Notes: a model not told the origin generated them from the sequence alone. DNA of 64,000 nucleotides from Verrucomicrobiales bacterium (GCA_029213265.1 JARGNG010000014.1:57442-121441); one strand, 5' to 3'. Shown: positions 1 to 9,904, numbered from the stretch's first letter. Translations and numbers: made by a program.

Positions 1-1
1 C

Positions 2-721
2 AATTCCTATGATTGGATTCACCAGGGCAGCCTGCTTCCCTTTCCTGACGAAACGACTTCGCCTGACCGGGATGAACAATTGTTATCAGCGCTTTTCCAG
101 CGGGATTCGATCGAAAAGGATCTCGCGGCGATCGAGGCAAAGAAGCTGGGAGTCCTTTTCGCTTTCGGTTACGTGAAGCAGGATCTCGCCAAGTACTCCC
201 GTGACGAAAACAGAGGTCATCTATACGGAAGATATATTGCCGATACGATCGCGCTCGTACGTGAAACGCGGCAGCACGCGGAGAAGTTTCAGGAACAGAC
301 GGCCGGGGAGGAGGCGTCCCGTGTCTATGCGACTCAGTTGATCGAGCTCAATAATCAGCATGTCAGGCCGAAGGGACCCGATGCGGTAGCCAGGAAGATC
401 GCACAAATGGTCCGCGAGGAGGGCGTCGATGCGATCTATCTTTTTACGAACGGCTTTACCGGGGGGCATCGCTACGGGATTTGCACTCTCGATGAGGAAC
501 TACTTGAGCTCGCAGTCCGGGAAGCGGGAGTAAAACTGTACATCCGAATGCCTTTCGAAACCTGCCCCGCCCCGATTTCACTGGAGCAGCTTGCGCTCGC
601 CAGTGGGGGCAAAGTTTTTCGGGGAACGCTCGAGGATCCGGATTGGCAAAGAGAATTGCCGGCGCCGGCCTGGCCGGGTGGAAAGATGGACGAAGAGGAA
701 TCCGTTACGATCGGGCGCTAG
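2..721 (+). CDS. Hypothetical protein, 5'-truncated by window edge
   Basis: Frame is open from base 2 (NSYDWIHQGSLLPFPDE...) through the listed ORF to TAG at 719-721; the true start probably lies upstream. Confidence 0.6.
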   Translation, partial: NSYDWIHQGSLLPFPDETTSPDRDEQLLSALFQRDSIEKDLAAIEAKKLGVLFAFGYVKQDLAKYSRDENRGHLYGRYIADTIALVRETRQHAEKFQEQTAGEEASRVYATQLIELNNQHVRPKGPDAVARKIAQMVREEGVDAIYLFTNGFTGGHRYGICTLDEELLELAVREAGVKLYIRMPFETCPAPISLEQLALASGGKVFRGTLEDPDWQRELPAPAWPGGKMDEEESVTIGR

Positions 722-1599
722 TCCTGCATCTCCCTGACAAAATCAGAGAATGGCAGGCCGATTGCGAGTTCCGTCTCGAGGCTTTTCGCAACTTGAAGCC
801 ATTCTTCGGGAGTTCGTTCGATTTCTTTACGGCTCGCGATCACTGCGAGATTGCCCGTCCCGGGTACTCCGAATACCTCCACCGTCGGAAAGACTTCACG
901 CAGTGATTCGAGATCGCCCGGCGTCGTTGACCGGTAGGAAATGAGATTGCAGGCGAGCACTCCCTGTTCGGTCAATTGATCCCGCATCGTCTCCAGAAAC
1001 TCGACTGTTTTGAGCCGGGCTGTTTTTCCATCGGTCTCCTTGTCGACGCTGGGCCGGAGAAAGGCATCGAGGTAGATGGCATCAAAGGGCTGGTGTTCCT
1101 GCTGGAGAAAAACAAAGGCGTCTTCGGTATGAATCACGACCTGGTCGTTTTCTCTTGTCTCGAAATATTCGGCCGCGAGTCGGACCACGGCCGGATCGAT
1201 TTCCACAGCTTCGATGACCGTATCCGGCAGATTTTGATCCACAAAGCGGACCATGCCGCCGCCTCCCAGGCCAATGAGGAGAACCCGGTTTTGTGGACGA
1301 TGAAACAAGAGCGAGGCGAACAGGGTTTTCGTGTAGGCAACCTGCAGTTCGCCCGGCTCGTTCAGATCGATCGTCGACTGCAATTGCTCTGTTCCCGAAT
1401 CAGCGACAAACAGCAGATGCCTCTTCGACTCGGTTCCCCGAACCCGGATTCTCGAAAACGCCGACGTTTCCTCATGCAGGAGCTGACCATAGGAAGCGCG
1501 GGGAAGGTAGGCGCTTTTCGGAATGTAGAGAATGGCGAACAGCACTGCACTGAGCACACAGATGAGGCTGGCGGCACGGGCCGGGGAAGGGGATTTCAT
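718..1599 (-). CDS. Spermidine synthase-like SAM-dependent enzyme with N-terminal membrane/signal segment
   Basis: LLIGLGGGGMVRFVDQNLPDTVIEAVEIDPAVVRLAAEYF motif; hydrophobic N-terminus ASLICVLSAVLFAILYI. Confidence 0.75.
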   Translation of the reverse strand: MKSPSPARAASLICVLSAVLFAILYIPKSAYLPRASYGQLLHEETSAFSRIRVRGTESKRHLLFVADSGTEQLQSTIDLNEPGELQVAYTKTLFASLLFHRPQNRVLLIGLGGGGMVRFVDQNLPDTVIEAVEIDPAVVRLAAEYFETRENDQVVIHTEDAFVFLQQEHQPFDAIYLDAFLRPSVDKETDGKTARLKTVEFLETMRDQLTEQGVLACNLISYRSTTPGDLESLREVFPTVEVFGVPGTGNLAVIASRKEIERTPEEWLQVAKSLETELAIGLPFSDFVREMQD

Positions 1600-1671
1600 G
1601 GAGTTTCGTGAGGCTGCCTCAGAACGTCGATCGATTCAACCCTGTTGAGTCAGTGACCTGACCCTGTTTGC

Positions 1672-3048
1672 TCACGTGAGGATTTCCCGGGGCACGTTTC
1701 CATAGACATCGGTGAGGCGAAAGTCCCGGCCTGCGTAGCGGTAGGTCAGTCTCTCGTGGTCGACCCCGAGTTGATGGAGGACGGTGGCGTGAAAGTCGTG
1801 GACGTGAAGTGGCTTCTCGACGGCTTTGAATCCAAACTCATCCGTTGCTCCGTAGGCGTAGCCTCCGCGAATCCCTCCGCCGGCCATCCACATCGTGAAG
1901 CCGTGGGGATTGTGATCACGACCGTTGCTGTTCTCGGTCACAGGAGTTCGACCGAATTCCCCGCCCCAGACGACGAGGGTGTCTTCGAGCAGGCCCCGTT
2001 GCTTCAGGTCTTCTAACAAAGCCGCAATGGAGCGGTCGATATCGGCGGCGAGTTTCCGGGTTTTTTCATCGTGCCCGCTGTGGGTGTCCCAGGGTTGGCC
2101 GTTTCCATAGTAGACCTGGATGAAGCGAACCCCGCGTTCGGAGAGACGGCGTGCGAGAAGGCAGCCGTTGGAGAAATGGCTGCTTCCATAGGCTTCCCGA
2201 ATGGATTCCGGTTCGCGTTGAATATCGAAAGCATCGGTGGCTTCGAACTGCATCCGGTAGGCCGTTTCCATGGCCTCGATCCTTCCTTCGAGCGCCTGGT
2301 CCAGTCCGCCGCGTGACTGGAGGTGATTTTGATTCAATCGCTTCGCGAGATCGAGTTGCCGTCGTTGGTCATCAGGGGCGATGGACTCATTTCGCAGCCA
2401 CGGGATCATGTGATCCGGATCGATCTTCGAATGATTGATGTAGACGCCCTGATGTTTCGAAGGGAGAAATGCGCTGTTCCAGAGAATCGAAAAGCGGACC
2501 GGTTTTCCGGGGCAGAGAACCATGTAACTCGGGAGATTGCGATTTTCGGTGCCGAGTCCGTAGGACATCCACGCTCCCATGCTCGGAACTTTCGGAGTCA
2601 TTGTCCCGTTGTTCATGAGGAGGAGCGCGGGCCCGTGATTCGGATTGTCGGTGTAGCAGGAACGCAGAACACACAGGTCGTCCGCATGCTTTGCGGTCAG
2701 CGGAAGGAGTTCGCTGATGGGGAGTCCGCTTTGGCCGTGATGGCTGTATTGATAGGGCACTCCCATGAGTCCACCGGTGGGACGTTCGGTGCGCAGGTCG
2801 GCTCCTTCGGGGCGCTGTCCGGCGTATTTTGTCAGCGCCGGTTTGGGGTCGAAAAAGTCGGGGCCGAACGGGCCGCCGTTCATGAAGAGGTGAATGACCC
2901 GCTTGGCTTTTCCGGGGAAGTGGCATCCGGCGGGCAGCTCTCCGGCAGCTTGCAGTGCCGAGGCAAAACCAAGGGAGCCGAGCCCTCCACCGAGCGTCGA
3001 GAGAGCGGTGCGTCGATCGACGAGAGGTTGAGTAAAAGGATGGCTCAT
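1672..3048 (-). CDS. DUF1501 domain-containing protein
   Basis: Signal-like N-terminus DRRTALSTLGGGLGSLGFASAL; LFMNGGPFGPDFFDPKP, GGEFGRTPVTENSNGRDHNPHGFTMWMAGGGIRGG typical of DUF1501. Confidence 0.9.
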   Translation of the reverse strand: MSHPFTQPLVDRRTALSTLGGGLGSLGFASALQAAGELPAGCHFPGKAKRVIHLFMNGGPFGPDFFDPKPALTKYAGQRPEGADLRTERPTGGLMGVPYQYSHHGQSGLPISELLPLTAKHADDLCVLRSCYTDNPNHGPALLLMNNGTMTPKVPSMGAWMSYGLGTENRNLPSYMVLCPGKPVRFSILWNSAFLPSKHQGVYINHSKIDPDHMIPWLRNESIAPDDQRRQLDLAKRLNQNHLQSRGGLDQALEGRIEAMETAYRMQFEATDAFDIQREPESIREAYGSSHFSNGCLLARRLSERGVRFIQVYYGNGQPWDTHSGHDEKTRKLAADIDRSIAALLEDLKQRGLLEDTLVVWGGEFGRTPVTENSNGRDHNPHGFTMWMAGGGIRGGYAYGATDEFGFKAVEKPLHVHDFHATVLHQLGVDHERLTYRYAGRDFRLTDVYGNVPREILT

Positions 3049-3051
3049 CGA

Positions 3052-5028
3052 TCAATCAAGGTAGAGAAATTCATTTCCCGTCAGCAACACCTGGGTGTAG
3101 CGCTCGAGAGGTTCGCCGCTGGCGAGGAATTCGAGGCCGAGGCTGCGCTCGGTGGCGGTCGGTTCGCGCTGAAAGAGGAGGCGGTAGGCAAGATCAACCC
3201 GGCTTTCCGTTTTTGGCTCCGCGGTGGTGAGCCGGTTGGCGAGAGCCTTGCTTCGCTCGATCACGAAAGGGCTGTTGAGAGAAAAAAGCTGCTGCAGGGG
3301 AGTCGACGTTTCCGGCCGCGCCGGGCTGTGGGCCGTCGGGTCGGGGAAGTCGTGCAGGCGGAGCATCTTGTTGATGTCGCGCCGGTGAACCTTTCCATAG
3401 ATCGTCCGCCGGACGAAGCTGGTGGATTCGAGATCCCCGGGCGCTCCGCCGATGGAAGGATCCAGTTCACCGGTTGCCGCGAGCATGGCATCGCGCCAGA
3501 CCTCGACATCGAGCCGTCGTCTTGGCATGTGGGAGTAAAGCTTCCCTCCGGGGTCGCTTCTCAGGGCCGCTTCGGTCGCGAGGGAGGTCTGCTGCCAGGT
3601 CGCGGAAGAAAGGATTTCGCGGTGAAGCCATTTCAGCGACCATCCATTCTTGATGAACCGGAGAGCGAGGTCGTTGAGTAGTTCCGGATGCGTTGGCTCC
3701 TCACCTGCCCGCCCAAATTCGCTGGGAGTGCCGACGATTCCTCTTCCGAGGTGATGGCGCCAGACCCGATTCACGATGACGCGAGCGGTGAGAGGAGCCG
3801 CTTCATCCACCAGGGAATGCGCCAGGTCGAGTCTTCCGCTTCCGTTGGTGAATGGGCGCGGTTTCCCTGCCTCGGTGGGAAAGGCAGAGAGAAAGCGCCG
3901 GGGAACGATGTCTCCGACGTTGTTGGGATCGCCGCGTTTGTGCATGGCAAGGTCCCGGGCTTCACCATCGTGGTAATCGAGCTTGGTACCGTGCTTTCCG
4001 TCGTCCTTTCCCGTCACAAACAGGGCAGCCTCTTCGACTCCATTGACGGTAGCCACGTTGTAGTGCGGGGTGGCCATTTTGATACCGTCGACCTTCTCCG
4101 TCAGTGCTGCGAGTTGCTTGTCCAGATCCTCAGGGGCCGGCTTCTTCTTTTTCAGCGCTTTCTGCTGTTCCTCCAGCTTCCCGACGGCCTCTCTTGCTTT
4201 GGCGATGGGACGCCATTCCGCTTCCGGAATGGTGGGGCGGGAGGCCAGTTTGACGCTCGCGAAGACACCGGCGATGGCGTAGTAATCTTCGGCCGTGATG
4301 GGGTCGGTTTTGTGATCGTGACAGCGGGCACAGGCCAGGGTGATCCCGAGAAAGGTTCGGCCGACCGCGTCGATTCGTTCCTCCCATTCATCGGCTACGG
4401 TTGTCTTGATGATTTCCGGAGGGAGCTGAAGTTCCTTCCAGTAGGTGGGGCTCAATCCGAGAAACCCAATCGCAGCGTTGTCGATCGGCGGAGTTTCGGG
4501 CATCAGGTCGGTCGCGAGTTGCCGCTTGATGAAATCATCGTAGGGCATGTCCTGATTCAGCGCGTCGACGACCCAGTCCCGATAGAGAAAGGCGGAGCTT
4601 GTCGAGTCGAGCCAGGACGCGGTCGTGTCGGTGTAGCGGGCCAGATCGAGCCAGTGGCGACCCCAGCGTTCGCCGTAGTGGGGAGAGGTGAGCAGCTTTT
4701 CAATCGTTTCGGTGATCTTGTCAGGATCGAATGCGGCAACTTCCTCCGCTGTGGGTGGCAATCCTGTCAGGGTGAAATGAAGACGCCGCAGGAGTTCCCG
4801 CTTACCCGCTTTCGGGGAAGGCTGGAGTTGGTTGCTCTCCAGCTTGGCGAGAATGAAGGCGTCAATTTCCGTATTCGGCCACGCTGAGTTTTTTACGACG
4901 GGAACGGCCTGCTCCGTCAGCGGCGTAAAGGACCACGGAGCCTCCGCACCAATGGAAAGTAGGCCTGCCCCGACTACGAAGAACAGGGAGCCGGTGATAC
5001 CTTTCCTCAACTGTGAGATCGCTTTCAA
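3052..5028 (-). CDS. DUF1549/DUF1553 domain-containing protein
   Basis: ERWGRHWLDLARYTDT, LACARCHDHKTDPI, VNRVWRHHLGRGIVGTPSEFG; likely TTG start overlapping the upstream DUF1501 stop. Confidence 0.88.
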   Translation of the reverse strand: MKAISQLRKGITGSLFFVVGAGLLSIGAEAPWSFTPLTEQAVPVVKNSAWPNTEIDAFILAKLESNQLQPSPKAGKRELLRRLHFTLTGLPPTAEEVAAFDPDKITETIEKLLTSPHYGERWGRHWLDLARYTDTTASWLDSTSSAFLYRDWVVDALNQDMPYDDFIKRQLATDLMPETPPIDNAAIGFLGLSPTYWKELQLPPEIIKTTVADEWEERIDAVGRTFLGITLACARCHDHKTDPITAEDYYAIAGVFASVKLASRPTIPEAEWRPIAKAREAVGKLEEQQKALKKKKPAPEDLDKQLAALTEKVDGIKMATPHYNVATVNGVEEAALFVTGKDDGKHGTKLDYHDGEARDLAMHKRGDPNNVGDIVPRRFLSAFPTEAGKPRPFTNGSGRLDLAHSLVDEAAPLTARVIVNRVWRHHLGRGIVGTPSEFGRAGEEPTHPELLNDLALRFIKNGWSLKWLHREILSSATWQQTSLATEAALRSDPGGKLYSHMPRRRLDVEVWRDAMLAATGELDPSIGGAPGDLESTSFVRRTIYGKVHRRDINKMLRLHDFPDPTAHSPARPETSTPLQQLFSLNSPFVIERSKALANRLTTAEPKTESRVDLAYRLLFQREPTATERSLGLEFLASGEPLERYTQVLLTGNEFLYLD

Positions 5029-6431
5029 AACAACTCGGTCAGGGCGTTGCCTTCGGAAAGAAGATTGATGGGGCGTCCCGCGCGGTCGGTGGCGTTCAGA
5101 TCGGATACCCCCATGGCGTGATACACGGTTTTGGTAATGTCTTCGGGGCCGACCACGTTTTCCACCGGAAGTTCCCCGTATCGATCGGTTTTGCCGAAGG
5201 TCTGGCCTCCCTGAATGCCGCCTCCTGCCATCACGATGCTCTGGCAGGCCGTCCAATGATCTCTTCCGGCTCCGGAAACGCCTCCGGAGCGACGGTCTCC
5301 GATCTTCGGCTTCCGGCCCATTTCGCTGGAAACCAGAACCAGAGTTTCATCGAGCATTCCGCGCTGGGAGAGATCTTCGATCAGTGCCGAGTATCCCCGG
5401 TCAAACTCGGGTAGGAGATATTGAGAGAGGCAGTCAAAATTGTTCCCGTGGGTATCCCATCCTCCCGCGCTCCGGCATTTCGATTTCAGCGAAAGGTTTT
5501 CCCTCCAGAAAACAGTGATGAAAGGCACTCCCGCTTCGGCGAGACGGCGCGCCATCAACAGGCTCATGCCGTTGGTAGTCTTTCCGTAACGCTCGCGTGT
5601 GGCTTCGCTTTCCTGTTGCAGGTCGAATGCGGAAGTGGTTGATGCGGAGGAAAGCAAATCAAAGGCCTGGTTTTGATATTCCCCGAGATCGTGAATCGAA
5701 GAGTTGGCGTCGAGATCCGCGCGGGCGTGGTTCATCGCTTCAAGGAGGGCCTGACGGTCTTCGAGTCGGCCTTTGCTCGTCTGGAGTCGCAGGGACGGAG
5801 CACTGATTTCCATCGGCTCGGCATCGTTTCCGATGAGATAGAGTGGGTCATGCAGGGGACCCAGCTTCCCGGAAAATTGACCCGGGCGCGTGTAGGGAGG
5901 CCGGCTCGGCTTGTGGGGCAGGGAAATCACCTGCGGCAGGTCGGGATGGGGCGGACGTCTCGATCCAATGACGCTGCCCATAAAGGGCCAGTCGTTCGGT
6001 TGGGGGCGTCGATCATTTCCCTGCGTTCGAAAGGACTGATCAGGAGGGTGCCCCGTGAGATTGTAGTAGTAGCCGGCATGATGATCGCCGGTGGCTCTTC
6101 CCGCATCGGTCACCGAGCGGACGATGGCAAGTTTGTCGGCCACTTTGGCCGTCATCGGAAGGTGTTCGCAGAGATGAATCTCAGGAGCCGCTGTCGGGAT
6201 CGTTTGAAAGAGACTTCGATATTCTGAAGGGGCGTCCGGTTTTACATCCCACATGTCGACATGGGAAGAGCCCCCGCAGAGAAAGAAGAGGATCGTCGAT
6301 TTGGCCGGGGAGGAAACCGGTGCCTTTTCGGTGCCACCTGCTCCAAACATGGAGGTGCCAAAGCGGAATCCGGCAATTCCGGTTGTCGATGCAACCAGGA
6401 AATCACGGCGGGATGATGAGAAAGCAGCCAT
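5025..6431 (-). CDS. DUF1501 domain-containing protein (Tat-like signal)
   Basis: SRRDFLVASTTGIAGFRFG; LFFLCGGSSHVDMWDVKP; SSEMGRKPKIGDRRSGGVSGAGRDHWTACQSIVMAGGGIQGG. Confidence 0.9.
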   Translation of the reverse strand: MAAFSSSRRDFLVASTTGIAGFRFGTSMFGAGGTEKAPVSSPAKSTILFFLCGGSSHVDMWDVKPDAPSEYRSLFQTIPTAAPEIHLCEHLPMTAKVADKLAIVRSVTDAGRATGDHHAGYYYNLTGHPPDQSFRTQGNDRRPQPNDWPFMGSVIGSRRPPHPDLPQVISLPHKPSRPPYTRPGQFSGKLGPLHDPLYLIGNDAEPMEISAPSLRLQTSKGRLEDRQALLEAMNHARADLDANSSIHDLGEYQNQAFDLLSSASTTSAFDLQQESEATRERYGKTTNGMSLLMARRLAEAGVPFITVFWRENLSLKSKCRSAGGWDTHGNNFDCLSQYLLPEFDRGYSALIEDLSQRGMLDETLVLVSSEMGRKPKIGDRRSGGVSGAGRDHWTACQSIVMAGGGIQGGQTFGKTDRYGELPVENVVGPEDITKTVYHAMGVSDLNATDRAGRPINLLSEGNALTELF

Positions 6432-6480
6432 TTACGGAGGGAAAGGTATCACAATCTCCCTCCGGGCAGAGTCCCGTCAT

Positions 6481-8034
6481 TCAGTAACCCGCGTCCTGCA
6501 CCTGCTGAAGCAGTTTCTTCAATTCGGAAACTACTTCCGGTTCTTCGTCCCAGAGATTTTTTGCCTCGGAGGGATCGTTTTTAAGGTGATAAAGCTGCCC
6601 TTCCGGCCCTCCCACTTTGGCAGGATCCAGTTCCTTCGGAAACGTGAATCCCCCGGATCCGCGATGGGGAATCATTTTCCAGGGCCCCTGACGAATGGCG
6701 AAAACGCCCCAGAGAGAATGGTGCACGGCGAAGTCGCGAACCGGAGATTCCGGTCGTTCCGAAAGCAGGGCGGGAAGGATATTTCGACTGTCGCTCCCGA
6801 CTTCTCCGGGAAGGGCTGTTTCAGTGATGGCGGCACAGGTGCGTAGGAGATCGGTTAATTCGATCAGTTCATCGCTGACGGTTCCTTTGGGCGTTTTTCC
6901 AGGCCATCGAACGACAAAGGGAACGCGGTGACCGCCCTCCCAGATGTCCGCCTTGGTGCCGCGAAGGTGCGCATTTCCCTGGTGCCCGAATTCCTTCATG
7001 GCCGCGCCGCGCCCCCGCAGTTGGTAGTTCGCGACGTCGTCCGCCTCTTCCGGTTCCCACCAATGGTAGAGGCCTCCGTTGTCCGAGGTGAAAATTACGA
7101 GCGTGTTCTCTGTCAACCCGGTGCGGTCGAGCGCTTCGAGAATCGCTCCGGTGAAAGCATCGGTTTCGACGACGAAATCTCCGTATTCTCCCGCTTCGCT
7201 TTTGCCGCGATATTCTTCGTTGGGAACGACCGGCAAATGGGGAGAGGAGAGGGGGGCGTAGAGAAAGAAAGGCCGGTCGGGGTGGTTTTCGGCCTGCTCT
7301 TCGATAACTCGAACAGCTTCCCCCGCAAAGCGCGGCATCACACCGTAGATGGAGAAGTCCGGTGATCGCACCCCTTCATCGACAGCAATGAACTCGGTGC
7401 GGATCTTTTCCTGTTTGAGCGTCGGAAGCCGGTAGGGCCGATCATTCACCAGGTAACAGAAGGGCGACATGTTGAGGGAGGCAGAGATGCCGAAGTAGGT
7501 GTCGAAACCGACGTCGATCGGGCCTCCGGTGACAGGTCGGGAGAAGTCGATGTTGAACCCGGGACGGGGAGGTGCCTTCCGGTCAATCGGCACCGCGGGA
7601 ACAGCCGCACCATTGCGATCTGTCCACTGCATGCCGAGATGCCACTTCCCGACGCAGTGGGTATCGTAGCCGGCTTTGCGCAACAGGGTCGGGACGGTGA
7701 CCTGTGCCGGTTCGATCAGGGGCGGGTCAAATCCGTCGAGGACGCGGTATTTCAATCGGGTTCGCCAGCAGTAGCGGCCGGTCAGGATTCCGTATCGGGT
7801 CGGGGTGCAAACTGCCGAAGGCGTATGGGCATCCGTGAAGCGCACTCCCTCCGCCGCCATCCGGTCGACGTGAGGTGTCTGGATTTTTGACTCCGGATTG
7901 TAGCAGGAGAGATCTCCGATCCCGAGATCGTCCGCGAGAATGTAGATGATGTTTGGATGCTTCGACGCTGCTTCCGCCGAATCGAAAAACAGAAGGCAGA
8001 AGAGAAGGGCGGGAAGCAGGAGAAGTCGGGGCAT
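6481..8034 (-). CDS. Secreted sulfatase (arylsulfatase family)
   Basis: PNIIYILADDLGIGDLSCY; formylglycine-type motif CTPTR in PSAVCTPTRYGILTGRY; GKWHLG. Confidence 0.95.
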   Translation of the reverse strand: MPRLLLLPALLFCLLFFDSAEAASKHPNIIYILADDLGIGDLSCYNPESKIQTPHVDRMAAEGVRFTDAHTPSAVCTPTRYGILTGRYCWRTRLKYRVLDGFDPPLIEPAQVTVPTLLRKAGYDTHCVGKWHLGMQWTDRNGAAVPAVPIDRKAPPRPGFNIDFSRPVTGGPIDVGFDTYFGISASLNMSPFCYLVNDRPYRLPTLKQEKIRTEFIAVDEGVRSPDFSIYGVMPRFAGEAVRVIEEQAENHPDRPFFLYAPLSSPHLPVVPNEEYRGKSEAGEYGDFVVETDAFTGAILEALDRTGLTENTLVIFTSDNGGLYHWWEPEEADDVANYQLRGRGAAMKEFGHQGNAHLRGTKADIWEGGHRVPFVVRWPGKTPKGTVSDELIELTDLLRTCAAITETALPGEVGSDSRNILPALLSERPESPVRDFAVHHSLWGVFAIRQGPWKMIPHRGSGGFTFPKELDPAKVGGPEGQLYHLKNDPSEAKNLWDEEPEVVSELKKLLQQVQDAGY

Positions 8035-8037
8035 GCC

Positions 8038-8733
8038 CTAGTTGACCTTCTTTTTGAAGCGGAGGAAATAATTTTCCTCAAAGAGATCGAGTTCCTCCTC
8101 CAGTTTAAAACCGGCCGCTTCCACTTCGCCTTGAAAGACTTCTTTCCCGGCACGGACGTGACCGAGGATCCAGTCGGAGCTTTTCCCTTCGATTCGTTCA
8201 AAATCGAGAAGGTAGAGTCTTCCATCGGGTTTCAGAGCCTCGTGGATGGACTTCATTGTTTTCGCCGGATACTCGAAGTGGTGATAGGTGTCGCAGAGAA
8301 AAACAACATCGACGGAGTTGGGCGGGAGCTTCGCGTCATCCTGAGCACAGACAATTCCTTCAACCTGTTTCATTCCGCGAACGCGACAGCTCATCACGGT
8401 ATGGTCGACAAAGGACTTCGCGATATCGACGGCGTAGACTGTTCCTTTGGGCCCGACCCGGGGAGCGATGAGACGGGTGAAGAGGCCCGTTCCCGCTCCC
8501 ACATCTGCGACGACCATTCCCGGTTTCAAATCGAGGTGCGTGACGATGGACTCGCGATTGTCATATACTTCGCGCCCTTCCTTTTCAAAACGCTCCACGA
8601 ACTTCTCCGGCTCCGGATTCTGGAAGGAATCATTGATGCCCGGATTTACACTTTCGTCCTGGCCGGAAGAGAAAGTGACGGCGAGAACTGCGGCAACGGC
8701 AAGGACGGAACTTCGGGTCAGGATCATATTCAA
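8038..8733 (-). CDS. Class I SAM-dependent methyltransferase with signal peptide
   Basis: VVADVGAGTGLFTRLIAPRVGPKGTVYAVDIA; N-terminal MNMILTRSSVLAVAAVLAVTFSSGQ. Confidence 0.85.
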   Translation of the reverse strand: MNMILTRSSVLAVAAVLAVTFSSGQDESVNPGINDSFQNPEPEKFVERFEKEGREVYDNRESIVTHLDLKPGMVVADVGAGTGLFTRLIAPRVGPKGTVYAVDIAKSFVDHTVMSCRVRGMKQVEGIVCAQDDAKLPPNSVDVVFLCDTYHHFEYPAKTMKSIHEALKPDGRLYLLDFERIEGKSSDWILGHVRAGKEVFQGEVEAAGFKLEEELDLFEENYFLRFKKKVN

Positions 8734-8748
8734 TGGAGAGGAAACTCA

Positions 8749-9360
8749 CTATTTATGAGCCTGTTTTCTGTCGACGTCTACCCGGATTACCCCGCGCAAT
8801 TCTCCCAGCGAATACCCAGTCGCCTGATCTGAGGGATACAGATTTGCGAGGGTGGTTTTCAACTCCGGGGAAAAAGATTCCGGTTTGCCGTGGCAGTTCA
8901 GGCATACCTCCTGGATCATGAGAGGTCGATAGTAGCGGGCGACCTTCTCTTCCCAGATGATTTTGGATTCCGGTGGGGCTTCGGTGTTGTTCGCTGCCTG
9001 CTCCAGTTCGAGAAGGACGGCCCGGTCCGTTTCGTCCGGTGTGTTGGCCGGATTGCGGGGCTTCAGAGTCGTTCTCCTGATCTGGACTCCTTCGAACTGG
9101 TTTCCCGTTTCTGCCGTCGAAGGGAGCGCGACGAGTTGGCAGACTTGAATGGCCGCGACGGGGCCACCCGACTGCAGGGCGCTTTTTAACTTGCCGCCCA
9201 GTGATTTCATCAAGCTATCGGCAGCCGATGTTCCGATTTCCTGAACGGATTGCATCTCCTTCTCCCCGGGATCAATCGAGGAGGTGTTCGATCCCGTGCG
9301 ACCACAGGAGGTCGCGAGGAGAAGGAGCGCAAATGAGGCTGATAGAAAAAAGTAATTCAT
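8749..9360 (-). CDS. DUF3365/Tll0287-like heme-binding domain protein
   Basis: YYRPLMIQEVCLNCHGKPESF (CxxCH), YPSDQATGYSLGELRGVIRVDV; lipobox-like LLATSC. Confidence 0.75.
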   Translation of the reverse strand: MNYFFLSASFALLLLATSCGRTGSNTSSIDPGEKEMQSVQEIGTSAADSLMKSLGGKLKSALQSGGPVAAIQVCQLVALPSTAETGNQFEGVQIRRTTLKPRNPANTPDETDRAVLLELEQAANNTEAPPESKIIWEEKVARYYRPLMIQEVCLNCHGKPESFSPELKTTLANLYPSDQATGYSLGELRGVIRVDVDRKQAHK

Positions 9361-9863
9361 CGAGCGGCAGGATGGGTGGCATGCATTTCGGAGGATCCGT
9401 TTTTCACAAACTTACTGATGACGGAGGCATGGTTCCGGGCCGCGGCAATCGCCCCCGGAGTGGAACCGGTGACACTCACAGCAACTCCGTTTTTGATGTT
9501 CTGAATTTGCATTTCGAGATCACCGTAGTGTTCACGAAATTCGCGAAAAGCGGGATCCCACTGGCGAACTCCGAGTCCGGAGTTCAGGTGTGTTTTCATC
9601 TGCTTGACGTGTTTTTTTAGTTGGGAAACAACTGCTGGATCGCTGGAAGTGGTTTCCGCGGTGTAGCCTTTCGGAGTCAGTTTGACGGCGCGTGTAATTT
9701 TTTCGTGTTGGCCAAACAGGTCGTGGATTACAGATTTTGACTCCTCCGGCATTCCGCGATGGCCACCATGTCCTTTCCCGTGATGCCCTTCCTCCCCGGG
9801 ACCGCAGTGGGCAGGCATGGGGAGGGTGGCAAAGAGGAATATAGAAAGAAGTAAGATTCTCAT
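9357..9863 (-). CDS. Secreted His-rich hypothetical protein
   Basis: Signal peptide MRILLLSIFLFATLPMPAHCG then GEEGHHGKGHGGHRG; ATGA overlap with downstream gene; promoter directly upstream. Confidence 0.7.
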   Translation of the reverse strand: MRILLLSIFLFATLPMPAHCGPGEEGHHGKGHGGHRGMPEESKSVIHDLFGQHEKITRAVKLTPKGYTAETTSSDPAVVSQLKKHVKQMKTHLNSGLGVRQWDPAFREFREHYGDLEMQIQNIKNGVAVSVTGSTPGAIAAARNHASVISKFVKNGSSEMHATHPAAR

Positions 9864-9875
9864 TTCCTTATTATC

Positions 9876-9904
9876 TCTATATTCCCATCTAGTGATACAG
9901 TCAA
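9876..9904 (-). promoter_or_regulatory. Sigma-70-type promoter for the 9863->8749 gene pair
   Basis: Minus strand TTGACT (9899-9904), 17-nt spacer, TATAGA (9876-9881). Confidence 0.65.

Noticed and set aside
711-721. CTAG shared by two convergent stop codons (718-721)
   Set aside because: Neat but common in compact convergent genes; no additional structure.
2323-4887. Long + strand ORFs (452 aa and 399 aa)
   Set aside because: Antisense to well-supported DUF1501 and DUF1549/1553 genes; low-complexity translations without domains, typical of GC-rich antisense frames.
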